This document shows positions 1 through 10,279 of a DNA stretch of 46,739 nt, piece after piece (within the stretch, counting starts at the first letter, position 1; every line of letters starts with the position of its first letter). This stretch comes from an uncultured Clostridia bacterium. GTDB lineage: Bacteria > Bacillota > Clostridia > TANB77 > CAG-508. The translations under genes and the position numbers were made by a program. The DNA lies in contig CANQVJ010000006.1 of assembly GCA_947627295.1 (NCBI GenBank), positions 1-46,739 on the forward strand. Reading direction: 5' to 3'. The notes below the pieces were generated by a model, which did no database searches, was not told the origin of the DNA, and saw only the letters and a program-made list of their open reading frames with translations.

Positions 1-75
1 TTAAGTTCGTTCGACTTGCATGTCTTATGTGCGCCGCCAGCGTTTATCCTGAGCCAGGATCAAACTCTCATGTTT
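1..75 (-). rRNA. rrs: 16S ribosomal RNA, 5' end only (runs off the window)
   Basis: The minus strand carries the universal 16S 5' sequence: AGAGTTTGATCCTGGCTCAG at about 49-68, followed by the conserved segment with ACGCTGGCGGCG and then CATGCAAGTCGAACG. The 5' end is placed about 7 bases upstream of AGAGTTTGATC by comparison with E. coli numbering, so it is approximate. The rest of the gene lies outside the window to the left. Confidence 0.95.
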
Positions 76-390
76 TTACCGAAACTTCCTATAGACTTCG
101 CATTACTGTGTCAGATTTCGTCGAAATTCATTCGATATACAGTGAGTATTATCTCGTGAATTTCTCCTCATCTTCCTTGTACTGCTCGCCTCTAGAAACT
201 TTCTACTCTACTTGCAATTTCTTTGAATTAAAATTCTAGAAAATCGCTACTCTACTAACATAAGCTTTCGCTCATTAATTTAATCTAAAATTATTGGTTC
301 GGTACTTTTTGTACCGCTTAGGTTTTGTTCTCTTGGAATTTATCATTTATTTTTCAATGTACTTTATGTTACGTTCGCTTGCGTGAACTT
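76..390 (-). other. rRNA operon leader region
   Basis: This is the transcribed spacer between the promoter at 396-424 and the 16S 5' end. It holds no gene. A perfect 6-bp hairpin (CGGTAC, five-base loop, GTACCG) lies at 300-316. I could not confidently identify boxA-type antitermination elements by eye. Short open frames here on the plus strand are not credible genes because they run antisense to the rRNA leader. Confidence 0.6.
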
Positions 391-395
391 TCATT

Positions 396-424
396 ATTAT
401 ACAATACGATTTCAACATTGTCAA
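396..424 (-). promoter_or_regulatory. Consensus sigma-A promoter of the rRNA operon
   Basis: On the minus strand TTGACA (419-424) is followed after exactly 17 bases by TATAAT (396-401). Both hexamers match the vegetative consensus perfectly, as expected for a strong rRNA promoter. Transcription runs leftward into 16S. Confidence 0.9.
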
Positions 425-780
425 CACTTTTTTTGAATTTTTTTAAAAAATTTTTGAAAAATTTCAAAAAAGAAGTTTTTTATCAACTTCCTTCTTATTA
501 TATATACCCTCAAAAAATCTTTATATAATTTTTTAAAAATTTCGATTTTTATCGAATTATGTTTCCTAAAAAAATTATATGTCGACAATTTTATCCACTA
601 TTAAAAATTGTGGATAATGTGGATAACTTTGTTAATAACTATTTTTATTGATTTTTTTAATCAACTTTATTCACATTGCCTTTTAACTTTTTCCACATCC
701 AAAATTTTCAAACAATTTCGTCTCTTAGTTATGTGTACTTCAAAATATTTTCTTCCTAAAAAATCAACCTTTGGAATCGC
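425..780. other. AT-rich intergenic stretch with a DnaA-box-like cluster
   Basis: No gene is seen. Bases 425-590 are extremely AT-rich with long A and T runs. At 591-697 there are five 9-mers matching or nearly matching the DnaA box TTWTNCACA. They are TTATCCACT at 591-599 (one mismatch), two adjacent TGTGGATAA (the reverse complement of TTATCCACA) at 609-617 and 618-626, TTATTCACA at 667-675 and TTTTCCACA at 689-697. This may be a DnaA-binding cluster. No dnaA or dnaN gene is nearby. Confidence 0.5.
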
Positions 781-1056
781 CTATTTAATGCTATTTTTTA
801 TTAAAAAATAAAGTAATGTAACAATCTCTAACACTGTAATTAATGGCACTCCAATCACAAACCCAACTTTTTGAGTTTTGTGCCTAAAAGTATACATCCC
901 TGCAATTGTACCAATGCCACCACCAAGAGCTGCAATAATTATAAGAGTTGTCTCTTTTATTCTCCACTCTCCTCTTTTTGCCCTTCTCTTATCCAACCAC
1001 ATAACAAAAAATCCAACTAAATTTATTACAATTAAATATACCCAAAAATATCCCAT
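781..1056 (-). CDS. DUF1294 family small membrane protein
   Basis: This is a 91-residue protein with a membrane-spanning N-terminus, then a WLDKRRAKRGEWRI segment, a hydrophobic GGGIGTIAGMYTFRHKT segment and a final hydrophobic helix. The W-R-I-E and RHKT blocks are the hallmarks of the DUF1294 family, whose function is unknown. The length fits the family. It lies just downstream of polC on the same strand, 68 bases away, so it may be cotranscribed with polC. No CGGN site is present. Confidence 0.8.
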   Translation of the reverse strand: MGYFWVYLIVINLVGFFVMWLDKRRAKRGEWRIKETTLIIIAALGGGIGTIAGMYTFRHKTQKVGFVIGVPLITVLEIVTLLYFLIKNSIK

Positions 1057-1124
1057 ACTATTTCTCCTAAAAAATTTAAAAAGAAAGTCATAGATTATGC
1101 TAGTTACTATAACTTTCCATATTT

Positions 1125-4100
1125 CTATAACTCAAATATACTAAGCTGATTACTTTGACTCATACCCTCTAAGCACCCAAACTTCTTTAGCAAATCTGCA
1201 ACAGAAGTACCTATCTTTGAACGCAATTTTAAATCATCAATTGACATGAACTTACCATCTGCTCTTGCTTCTTCAATTCCTTGTGCAGCAACAGTTCCAA
1301 GTTTAGGTATACTATTTAATGGTGGTCTTATTCCTTCTTCTTCAACTAAAAATTTAGTACTATGAGATTTATATAAATCAATAGGCAAAAATTTTAATCC
1401 TCTTTCATAAAACTCTAAAACAATTTCCAAAACCGAATACATGGCTACATCTTTAGCACTTGCTTGATTTCCCTGAGCCAAAATTTCCTTCATTTTATTT
1501 TTAACTCTTTCCTTTCCAAAAATCATGCAATCACTATCAAACTCGCCTGCTCTAATAGAAAAATATGCTGCATAATATGCTTCAGGTTTATGAACTTTAA
1601 ACCACGCAATTCTAAATGCCATAGTTACATACGCTGCCGCATGCGCTTTTGGGAACATATACTTGATTTTTTTACAAGAATTAATATACCAATCAGGAAC
1701 ACCATTTTCCTTTAATATCTTTTCATATTCGTCCCATTTTGGTTCAGCCCCTTTTGCGACTTTTCCTTTACGAACAGATTCCATAATCTTAAAAGCTGTA
1801 TTTGGTGGAACCCCTTGTTTTATTAGATAAATCATAATATCGTCCCTAGTACAAATCGCATCACTTAAAGTTGTAACTCCCTGTTGTATTAAATCTTGTG
1901 CATTATTTAACCACACATCAGTACCATGAGATAATCCTGAAATTCGTATCAATTCCTCAAAAGTTGTTGGCCTTGTGTCAACAAGCATGCCTCTAACAAA
2001 TTTAGTTCCAAACTCCGGTATTCCAAAGCTTCCAACCTCTGAATTAATCTGCTCTGGAGTTACTCCTAAAGCCTCAGTAGATCTAAAAATTGACATCGTT
2101 TTTTTATCGTCAAGAGGAATAGTTTTAGGGTCTATCCCTGTTATATCTTGTAACATCCTAATCATTGTAGGATCATCATGGCCTAGAATATCAAGCTTAA
2201 GCAAGTTCTTATCTATTGAGTGATAATCAAAATGAGTTGTAACAACTGTTGAACTCGAATCATCCGCCGGATGCTGAACTGGGCAAAATTCATATATTTC
2301 TCTACCCTTTGGCACAACTATAATTCCTCCAGGGTGCTGTCCAGTTGTCCTTTTCACGCCCACACACCCCTGAGAAACTCTAGCAATTTCAGCCTTTGTA
2401 ACCGGAATATTTCTATCCTCATAATATCCTTTCGCAAATCCAAAAGCCGTTTTATCCTGTATGGCGCTGACCGTTCCGGCCTTAAATGTTGTTCCCTTTC
2501 CAAAAATCACTTCTGTGTATTTATGAGCCCTTGCTTGATACTCGCCGAGAAAAGTTCAAATCTATATCAGGCTCTTTATCCCCATTAAATCCTAAGAAAG
2601 TCTCAAACGGAATATCCATGCCGTCTTTATCCATTTGCGTGCCACACTTTGGGCACTCTTTATCTGGCAAATCAAACCCATTTTTAAATCCGTAATCCGT
2701 AAAATCTGAATACTTGCATTTTGGACATCTGTAATGTGGTGGAAGTGAATTAACCTCTGTGATTCCAGTCATGTTTGCTACAAAAGACGACCCAACCGAC
2801 CCCCTTGAGCCTACAAGGTAACCGGTCCTCGTTTGACTTCCACACCAATTTTTGCGCAATTATATACATAACCGAGAAACCGTTTTTAATAATAGAATCT
2901 AGTTCTTTATCTAGCCTATCTTGCACAATCTCCGGTAGCTTCTCCCCATAAAGTTCATGTGCCCTATCGTAAGCAATGTCTTTAATAGCCTGCTCACAAC
3001 CAGGAATATGTGGTGGGCACTTTTCTGGAGAAATAGGACTTATTTTCTCACACATATCAGCAATTTTATTTGTATTTGTAACCACAACCTCATATGCCTT
3101 TTTCTCTCCCAAATAAGAAAACTCGTCCAACATCTCATTTGTAGTTCTCAAATACAAAGGTGCCTGATTATCCGCATCTGGCATCTTCTGCCCAGCTTCC
3201 AAAATTCTTCTATAAACCTCATCTTGAGGGTCCATAAAATGAACATCACAAGTTGCAACAACTGGCTTATGTAGTTTCTCTCCAAGCTCAACAATCTTTC
3301 TATTTATATTTCTTAATTCCTCATGGTCTGCTACTTTTCCATTTCTAATCAAAAACTCATTATTCCCAATTGGTTGAATCTCTAAATAATCATAGCTATT
3401 TGCAATTTCTTCAATAAACTCTTCACTCTTTTTATTTTCAATAGCCTGATACAACTCACCCGCTTCGCATGCACTTCCTAAAATCAACCCTTCAGAATAT
3501 TGTTTGTAAACACTCTTTGGAATACGAGGTTTTTTGAAAAAATAATTTAAATGCGAATACGAAACTAATTTATATAAATTTCTAAGTCCCACATAATTTT
3601 TTGCCAAAATAATTGCATGATAATATGGCGTTTTCTTCCATGTTCTAATTTTTACATCTTCACTAACAAGTTTTCTATCAATTTCATCTAGCTTCTCAAT
3701 TCCCTTTGCTTTTATTTCTTGCATCATCTTATTTAAAACTTTAACAGTAGTATCAACATCATCCAAAGCTCTATGTGCAACTTCAACTTTAATACCAAGC
3801 TTTTCAGCAATCTTACCCAATTTATATTTTGGAAAAGTAGGATAAACCGCCCTTGCCATTGCATATGTATCAACATAAGTATAATCAAATTTATATCCAA
3901 GCCTTTTAGCATTTGCTTTCAAATGACTCATATCAAACTCTGCATTATGTGCAACAAGCACACTTCCTTCAATAAATTCCAAAATCTTAGGAAATAGCTC
4001 TTTTATAGTTGGTGCATCTTTTACCATATCGTCAGTAATATTAGTAACCTTTGTAACCCTTTCAGGTATATGCTTTTCAGGGTTTACAAATTCACAAAAC

Positions 4101-5489
4101 TCGTCCAAAACTTCTCCATTTTTTATTTTCATAATACCAACTTCAGTAATTCTATCTTCAACAGGTGAAAATCCGGTTGTCTCTAAATCCAACACACAAA
4201 AAGTGGTATCTAAACCTTGACCTTTTGAATTTGTTACAATCGAATTACTATCTGGCACCAAATACGCCTCAACCCCATAAATAACCTTTATATCCTTATT
4301 ATCTTTTCCCAAAAATTTATGAGCATCAGGAAATGCTTGTACCACACCATGGTCAGTAATTGCAATAGATTTCATTCCCCAATCAATTGCTCTTTTAATC
4401 AAATCCTTTGCAGGCGTAATAGCATCAAGTTGGCTCATATTTGTATGCATATGTAGCTCAACCCTTTTCTCCTCAGCCAAATCCTTTCTCTCAACCTTTG
4501 GCATACCTGGAATCTCAACAATTGTGTAAGCCATTATTGAAAGTTCATTAGAAAAAGTATCAAACTGTGCATTACCAAGGACCTTGACCCCTTCCGCCTT
4601 TTTTATTTTAGCAATTGCCTCTTCTGATTTTTCTGGTGCAATATACGCTTTACAAGTAACTGTACTTGTTCCGTCATACACATCAAAAGTAAGCAGAGTC
4701 TTTCCGAGACCTAATTACCCTAGTTTCAACTTTTAGTATATCTCCAGCAATTGCTACTCTACCGTCATTAACAGTCAATTCTTCTATTTTTACTATCTCG
4801 TCTTTAAAATTTTTGCTCCTACCAATAATCAATTCTTTATCATTAGATTTTCTATTTGGAACAAATTTCTTTTCTTTCTCAGGTTTAGCTGCAACTTCCA
4901 CATTATTTTGAGTAGCTCTCATTGATGTTTTCTCTAGCATCCTAGTAACAGCATTTTTTTCTATTCTCTCTCCATTTTCCTTTATCTTATCAATAATTTC
5001 CTTGCTTGCATTTTCTCTTAAATTAATTTTATATTTCTTTCCAAATAAATTCTCTATAGTTTTTCTAATTCTTTTATCAGCCCCTCTGGACTTCAAAAAC
5101 TCTGTGCCAGGAATATTAACATTTACATTTATAGTATTTTCTACAACCTCAACATCACTTTTGTTTAGAAGCATTTTTTTAGCAAGAGGATATTTGTGAG
5201 CAATATAGCAAATAATATTGTTCCACTCTTCTCCTATATTTTTCATGTTAGCAGTTTCTTCATACTTTATCTTTGTATTTACATCTGTAAACTTAAATCT
5301 ATCCATTAAAAATTTTTCTAAAAACCAAATCTCCTTAATTTCAATATATTCAGGAGATTTTAAAATCATTTCTAAAGTATTATCTTTTTTACTAACATTT
5401 AAGGCTTTCACAACAGCATCTTTAATTACAGAATCTGTATTGTAATCACTAAAGACATCTCTAACCTTCTTTATTGGCACCTTTTTCAC
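1125..5489 (-). CDS. polC: DNA polymerase III PolC-type alpha subunit, read through three CGGN glycine sites
   Basis: This is the Gram-positive replicative polymerase with built-in 3'-5' exonuclease. Reading CGGN as glycine at 4703-4706, 2821-2824 and 2544-2547 gives one 1453-residue protein, a normal PolC length. Domain order is an N-terminal region, an OB fold around residues 230-340, PHP (VELHMHTNM), DEDDh exonuclease (VLDLETTGF) and PHP continuation. These are followed by the polymerase with SRGSVGSSF, a zinc-binding CPKC...CPKC pair, catalytic [12 protein letters not shown] and LDILGHDD. The recoded glycines are residues 262 (RSGKTLLTF), 889 ([10 protein letters not shown]) and 981 (NFSGEYQ). 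Read conventionally the gene falls into four pieces. The start is GTG at 5489, immediately after the stop of the upstream sortase gene, so the two are probably cotranscribed. The enzyme is normally essential, so a pseudogene is unlikely. Confidence 0.93.
2544..2547 (-). other. CGGN recoding site 3 (PolC Gly981), CGGC
   Basis: The context is TCT CGGC GAG. A four-base step gives [12 protein letters not shown], the catalytic-aspartate motif of PolC, with the glycine at the site. Confidence 0.88.
2821..2824 (-). other. CGGN recoding site 2 (PolC Gly889), CGGT
   Basis: The context is GAC CGGT TAC. A four-base step joins SNED to [12 protein letters not shown], the near-invariant [12 protein letters not shown] motif of PolC. 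Confidence 0.88.
4703..4706 (-). other. CGGN recoding site 1 (PolC Gly262), CGGA
   Basis: The context is TCT CGGA AAG. A four-base step joins ...VIRS to [12 protein letters not shown], restoring the PolC OB-fold motif SGKTLLTF with glycine at the site. Confidence 0.85.
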
Positions 5490-5490
5490 C

Positions 5491-6096
5491 TCATTTTGCT
5501 AAAATAATTATCCTTCCTTCTTCATCATCAGTGCAACTTTGTAAAGTTATTTCTGCACCGCTTAACTCTCTTTTCAAAAAGCTTGTATCTTCTGGAGTTG
5601 TAACAAATTTATTATATATTGTGTACTCTTTTTCAGTTCCGTCCATTGCAGTAATTATAATTTTATCTCCAACTTCCAATTTTCCATTGTCAGAAAATAA
5701 TGTTCCGTTCATATAGTTATGCCCAACAATATAGGCATTTCCGCTAACATTTAACTCTCCACTTTGTAGCAACAAACAAGGTGCTACTTCCATACCATTA
5801 ACAGTTACCCTATCTAAAAAAGGTGTATCAACACCTGTTTTTGGAATAGTTATTTTACCTGCAACATTAAATCCTTTATAAGTAGTTTCTAATGGTGTAG
5901 GCGCAGGTACGGGTTCAGTCGACTGCACAACCGCCGGAATTTCTTCTATTTCAGTTGCTATTGCCTCACTTTCTATAACTGTTTTTACTTCTTCAGCGAC
6001 CTCGTTTTTTTCTTCTTTTTTATTTAATTTGCAAATACAAAAAATTGTTATTATTACAGCAATAATTATTGCTATAATTACTCCTACTTTTTTCAA
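5491..6096 (-). CDS. Sortase-family transpeptidase
   Basis: This is a 201-residue membrane-anchored sortase, which cleaves or joins cell-surface proteins outside the membrane. It has an N-terminal transmembrane helix (about residues 4-22), an acidic linker, a Pro/Glu-rich spacer, then the sortase beta-barrel. Catalytic residues are visible: His in VGHNYMNG, Cys in TLQSC and Arg in EGRIIILAK near the C-terminus. The start is TTG at 6096, overlapping the stop of the upstream membrane-protein gene, with a GGAGG site about ten bases before it. Its stop is one base from the polC start. The sortase class is uncertain. I see no obvious substrate next to it; the nearest LPxTG-like protein is the one at 9349-10279. 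Confidence 0.85.
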   Translation of the reverse strand: MKKVGVIIAIIIAVIITIFCICKLNKKEEKNEVAEEVKTVIESEAIATEIEEIPAVVQSTEPVPAPTPLETTYKGFNVAGKITIPKTGVDTPFLDRVTVNGMEVAPCLLLQSGELNVSGNAYIVGHNYMNGTLFSDNGKLEVGDKIIITAMDGTEKEYTIYNKFVTTPEDTSFLKRELSGAEITLQSCTDDEEGRIIILAK

Positions 6097-6761
6097 TTAC
6101 TATTTACCTCCATGTCGTCCCCTGGAATATCCCTTTTATTGTTATAAATACGATCTATCAATTCGTCAGGATACTTCGCATCAAGATATGCATCAAAACT
6201 GTTCTTTGGTGGTATATTTTCTTTTCTTTCATACCTTCTTTGTGTTGCAAAACTTGAAATTGCAATATCATAAGCCATAAATATCATTAAAATATATGAA
6301 ACATAATAATGCTTTTTATTTTTAATAACTTTTTCAAGTTTTAAAACTCCTGGATAAACCACCTTCAAAAAGAACACGGCTATCAATCCCCAATAAATGC
6401 AGTACTGTATACTTGTTCTACCATTTAAATTTAAAAGCATTCCACTATATTCCCATGAAACTGAATGGAAAAATATCTCCTCTAAAAATGATGCAAGATA
6501 TTCTAAAACTCCACCCATTATCATACCTTTAAAAAATATTTGCTTCGGATTTTGTTCCACCTTTGTTAAAAAATAATATGCCACAGCCCCCATACCATAA
6601 ATCTGAATAAATGGACCATATATTAATCCTTTCCTGATTACAATGGTTCTTGTATATACAAGGCCATACATCATTTCTGCAAAAAATCCAAAAATGCTAC
6701 CAAGTACAAAAATCCAAAAACATATTAATATATAATTATTCACAGTTCTTAATTTTTTCAT
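6093..6761 (-). CDS. CmpB-like multi-pass membrane protein (putative ABC-transporter type IV family)
   Basis: This is a 222-residue integral membrane protein with about five hydrophobic helices. The N-terminal half has the family pattern with RKGLIYGPFIQIYGMGA and MGGVLEYLASFLEEIFF, recognisable as the CmpB-like 'ABC-transporter type IV' family. The transport role of that family is weakly supported. The hydrophilic C-terminus (about residues 175-222) is charged. The gene is the first of an apparent operon with the overlapping sortase and polC genes. Confidence 0.7.
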   Translation of the reverse strand: MKKLRTVNNYILICFWIFVLGSIFGFFAEMMYGLVYTRTIVIRKGLIYGPFIQIYGMGAVAYYFLTKVEQNPKQIFFKGMIMGGVLEYLASFLEEIFFHSVSWEYSGMLLNLNGRTSIQYCIYWGLIAVFFLKVVYPGVLKLEKVIKNKKHYYVSYILMIFMAYDIAISSFATQRRYERKENIPPKNSFDAYLDAKYPDELIDRIYNNKRDIPGDDMEVNSN

Positions 6762-6815
6762 TTCTTACCCCAAATTTCTATTTTCCATACCATTATACTA
6801 TATTTTTTAAATTTT

Positions 6816-7422
6816 TTAAAGGTTTTTTTGCGATTTTTTCATTAACATAACAGAAATATTTATACATATCAATCCTAATACCGCTCCAGCTAGCACATCG
6901 CTCACATAATGCACATTAAAGAAAACTCTTGTCAAAGCGACCAAACCGACCCCATATTACCAGAAAAGTCACAAGTGCTATTTTCAATTTTTTATTCTTT
7001 ACCCTATTCCAAATTATATAAATCAAAATCCCACAAAATGATACAATATTAGTTGTATGTCCTGAAGGAAAACTATATCCAGTTTCATGAATAAAAAAGG
7101 GTAAACTTGGCCTAGGTCTTTGAATAACATTTTTGATACCTAAATATGAAAGCGTAGATATAAGTGAATTTCCAAATATCAAAATTCCATATCTTGTTTT
7201 CTTATTTATAATACAAACAATTGATACTAAAATCACAATAACTGGCAAAACTTTTGTACCACCTACTGTTGTTACAAAATTTAGTATTTTGCAAACACTA
7301 TTTGGTATATTACTTCTATCAATATTTGAAAAGAAACTATCAATTCCTTCAAAAGCCCCAACACTCATTAATATAGTTATTGCAATAAATATTATAATTA
7401 AAATTACTAATCTTTTTTTCAT
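6816..7422 (-). CDS. PAP2-family phosphatase (undecaprenyl-pyrophosphate or lipid phosphatase type), one CGGN site
   Basis: This is a 201-residue membrane phosphatase, probably acting on lipid or undecaprenyl phosphates at the outer membrane face. All three PAP2 motifs are present: KNVIQRPRP, SFPSGHTTN and TRVFFNVHYVSD (Thr in place of the usual Ser before Arg). The third motif is only reached by taking CGGT at 6945-6948 as glycine 159 (VIWGGLVAL). Read conventionally the protein stops before the catalytic histidine. Several transmembrane helices are present, starting with an N-terminal one. The stop is TAA at 6816-6818, which is beyond the conventional open frame. Confidence 0.85.
6945..6948 (-). 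other. CGGN recoding site 4 (PAP2 Gly159), CGGT
   Basis: The context is GGT CGGT TTG. A four-base step joins LVIWG to LVALTRVFFNVHYVSDVLAG, restoring the third PAP2 catalytic motif. Confidence 0.85.
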
Positions 7423-7466
7423 TATTATCTCCCACTTAAATTTATCATAAACTAATAAATTTGTCT

Positions 7467-7503
7467 ACAAAAAAATTCCTAAAAAACATTTTAGGAATTT
7501 TTT
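7467..7503 (-). terminator. Rho-independent terminator of the WG-repeat gene
   Basis: On the minus strand an inverted repeat (AAATTCCTAAAA paired with TTTTAGGAATTT) is followed by a T run. It lies just beyond the stop at 7520. Confidence 0.8.
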
Positions 7504-7519
7504 AACCAACAATCAATAA

Positions 7520-9281
7520 TTATTCTGAAATTAGTCCACTTTCGTTTGTATAATATATTTCTCCAAATCCATACTCAACTCCATAGTACTTACCAATAAA
7601 ATCTAAATCTGTATTTTCTTGTCCAATTTCATAAATAGGTTCTTGTACAACTTCACCTTCGTCATTGATTACGCCCCATTTTCCGTCTTGTTTGATTCCG
7701 GCATAACCAAATTCGTTAAACTCTGTAACTTTTTCATATTGGCAATCTACAACTTTGTTTCCAGAATTATCTGCAAATCCCCATAAATCATTTTCTTTAA
7801 CAGCAAACAATTTATTATTAGTTAAAACTTCTGTATTTTTCTTTTCTTTTTCTTCTTTTATATCAATATACTTAGTTTCTTCTGGACTTACAATATAAAC
7901 ATCACTATCTTTAACATACACATTTACATCTTTGGCTTCTGTAATTTTCTCTAAATCTTTAGAATAAAATTCAGATATACCTGTTCCGAGTATCTCCTGC
8001 TTGAACTATTGATGTTCCGTCTATTTTTTGTACTGAAGTATATTTTAATGGAAGTCTTTCTTTATTTGTATCGTCTATAATACCTAATTTCCCTTCTGAA
8101 TTTGAAACTATAAAATAATTATCTGATAAATATTCTATATAGTTGTATTTCATAGGTATAATTTCATTTCCGTCTTTATCTACAACCCCATAATTTACTT
8201 CACTTTCACTACTTACTAGTTCAATATTATATTTTTCATTTTCTGTATTTAAAATTGAAACATTTTCTTCAATATCTAATTGTTTTCCAGTTTTATCAAA
8301 AACTTTTACTCCTTCATCACTTGTAGCATAAATACAAATACCAGTAATATCTATTTGACTATATTCCATAGGTAAAATTTCTTTATTGTCTTTTGAAACA
8401 ACTCCAAATTTACCACTCTTTTCTATAACAAATATATCATTATCTTCTTCATACATTATAGATTGATATTCACATTTAATAACTTCATCTTTATTTTTGT
8501 AAACACCGAATCTACCGTTTTTTGCTAAAACTAAATAACTATTATATTTATCTTCAATTTCAACTACTCTTGAAAGTTCATTACACTCTGGTTCAATTAT
8601 TAAATCTCCATTATAGTTTATATATCCATACCTATACCCCTCTTCAGTAGTATTTGTAACTATATAACCACCATAACTATATCCGCCGTCTTCTTGGTAA
8701 TATCCGTCAACATCAATTTTATCATATTCACATTTTATGATTTCATATCCATTAATATTTATTAAACCAACTTTTCCATTTTGCTTAACTAATAATTTTC
8801 CCTCTTGATATGGTAATGATTCAATACTTTCATATTTATTTTCTGTAATTTTATTTCCGTCAAAATCCATCAATCCCATTTTGCCGTCTTTTGTATATGT
8901 TAATCTTGATTTTTCATACATTAAATCACTTACAACATTTTGCAATCTTATTGGTTCAACTTTTTCATATTCGCTAAATTTTTGTTCATTAGAACTATTT
9001 ACAATTTTTGAAGTATTTTCTGTATAACATATAAATATATCTTTTTCAGGATTTGGAATTACAACTTCATCATAACTTGGGTCTATGACATTTTCTCCTT
9101 TAGTATTAATTACACCAAATTTATTATTCTCCATTAATATAAAATAGTTATAATTATTTACTTCTGCTATTGAATAATCTTTAGCTTTAGTCTCCTTAGA
9201 TTTCTTTATAAAGAATATAACTCCACCTGCAATTGCAAGTATTACTAGTATAACTGCTAAAAATTTAATTACCTTTTTCAT
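7520..9281 (-). CDS. Membrane-anchored WG-repeat protein, one CGGN site
   Basis: This is a 586-residue protein with an N-terminal membrane anchor (about residues 5-27) followed by many tandem WG-type beta repeats (for example FGVINTKGENVI, GKVGLININGYEI, GKWGVINDEGEVV). WG repeats are structural surface repeats with no defined enzymatic role. Reading CGGA at 7985-7988 as glycine 432 joins QAGDT to TGISEFYSKDLEKI and continues the repeat domain for another 154 residues. Without it there would be two fragments. I chose ATG at 9281 because GAGGT lies seven bases upstream; another ATG at 9302 lacks a site. The function is unknown, but an extracytoplasmic position is likely. Confidence 0.82.
7985..7988 (-). 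other. CGGN recoding site 5 (WG protein Gly432), CGGA
   Basis: The context is ACT CGGA ACA. A four-base step joins the two WG-repeat open frames into one repeat domain with the sequence AGDTGTGISEF. Confidence 0.8.
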
Positions 9282-9348
9282 AAATTGTACCTCATATTTC
9301 ATAATCGTTTTTTTACATTATAACTGTTTTTATATTTTTTTTCAATAC

Positions 9349-10279
9349 CTATACACCAGTAAGTGGCAATTTCTTTTCAATTTTTTTATTTTCCTCGACT
9401 TTTTCTCCGAGTTTTTTCATAAGTTTCCTCATATTCCGCCTTTCCATTTTCATAGGTTATAACTTGCAAATTTATTCCTTTCCAACCAGAATAAGCAGTT
9501 TTGCCATATATAATTGGCTGATTTTTAAAACTTGTTTCAACATTTATCTTAAACTGAATTTTGTCTGAAACTTTATCTAATGGTATTTTTACTTTAAAGC
9601 ATTCTTTTGTATCAAAAACATTTTTTTCTACATTATTTTCATCAACAATTTTTATTCCTTCGTCTATTCCCTTTTCCAAGGTTACATTACTAATTTGTCT
9701 TTGACTATCATTAACAAAATATTTTTTTACCATATAATTATCTTCTTTTTTCCAAGTGTCCCTTTCTTCAACTTTAACTGTTTTTTGGGGCAAACTGTCT
9801 TTAGAATTTTTTACTGCCTCTAAAATATTTTTTAGTGCATTTAAAACACGGTCTGCGCCTTCGTCTTCAGTAATAGTTAAATCATTTAAATCATAATCAT
9901 AGGCAACACTTAAAATTGCAAATCCAGTTGCCACATATGCTTCACTTTCTTTTTGACATCCAAGTTCTTGAATACTTTTATTTGGAAATCCATTTCTTAG
10001 AACTCTCCATATCTTAACATTATTAAGTGCTCCAGACATCACCTCATCATATTTACTCATTTCTTCATCTGTTATGTAGTGGAACAAACAATATAAAGGA
10101 ACTTTCGTACCATTATAATTATAATACATATCAAATAACGACTCTGTACGACCCTTGTACGATAAATATGTTGGGTAACAACCTGTTCTAGTTCTATTGG
10201 AAATATCTAAATCTATAGCTTTAACAGAACTTGTACATAAAGCAACTATCAAAAGAAACATTGCTATGGTCTTTTTCAT
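9349..10279 (-). CDS. Secreted thioester-domain-like surface protein with C-terminal LPLTG, one CGGN site
   Basis: This is a 309-residue protein with a signal peptide (MKKTIAMFLLIVALCTSSVKA). The N-terminal half resembles Cys-Gln thioester (TQXA) domains of Gram-positive adhesins: VPLYCLFHY, then LRNGFPNKS, then ESEAYVATGFAI. The thioester Gln expected in that last block (usually ATQxAIW) is Gly here, so the domain looks unable to form the bond. A second beta-rich domain follows. CGGA at 9406-9409 gives Gly291 and leads to a C-terminus ending LPLTGV. That end resembles a sortase motif but has no hydrophobic tail. Without recoding the protein ends in an unrelated basic tail and lacks LPLTG. 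The start ATG overlaps the stop of the upstream sortase gene and has a strong GGAAGGAG site. Confidence 0.78.
9406..9409 (-). other. CGGN recoding site 6 (thioester-domain protein Gly291), CGGA
   Basis: The context is ACT CGGA GAA. A four-base step joins YEKT to EKVEENKKIEKKLPLTGV. The evidence is weaker than at other sites because the tail is not a conserved domain, but the LPxTG ending supports the shifted frame. Confidence 0.7.

Noticed and set aside
420-780. Definite replication origin
   Set aside because: DnaA-like boxes and an AT-rich run are present, but there is no dnaA/dnaN and gene direction on the right side is opposite to that expected. Kept only as a possible DnaA-binding cluster.
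27-811. Short plus-strand open frames in the rRNA leader and AT-rich spacer
   Set aside because: They are antisense to the rRNA leader or in low-complexity AT-rich sequence, with no ribosome sites and no recognisable protein features.
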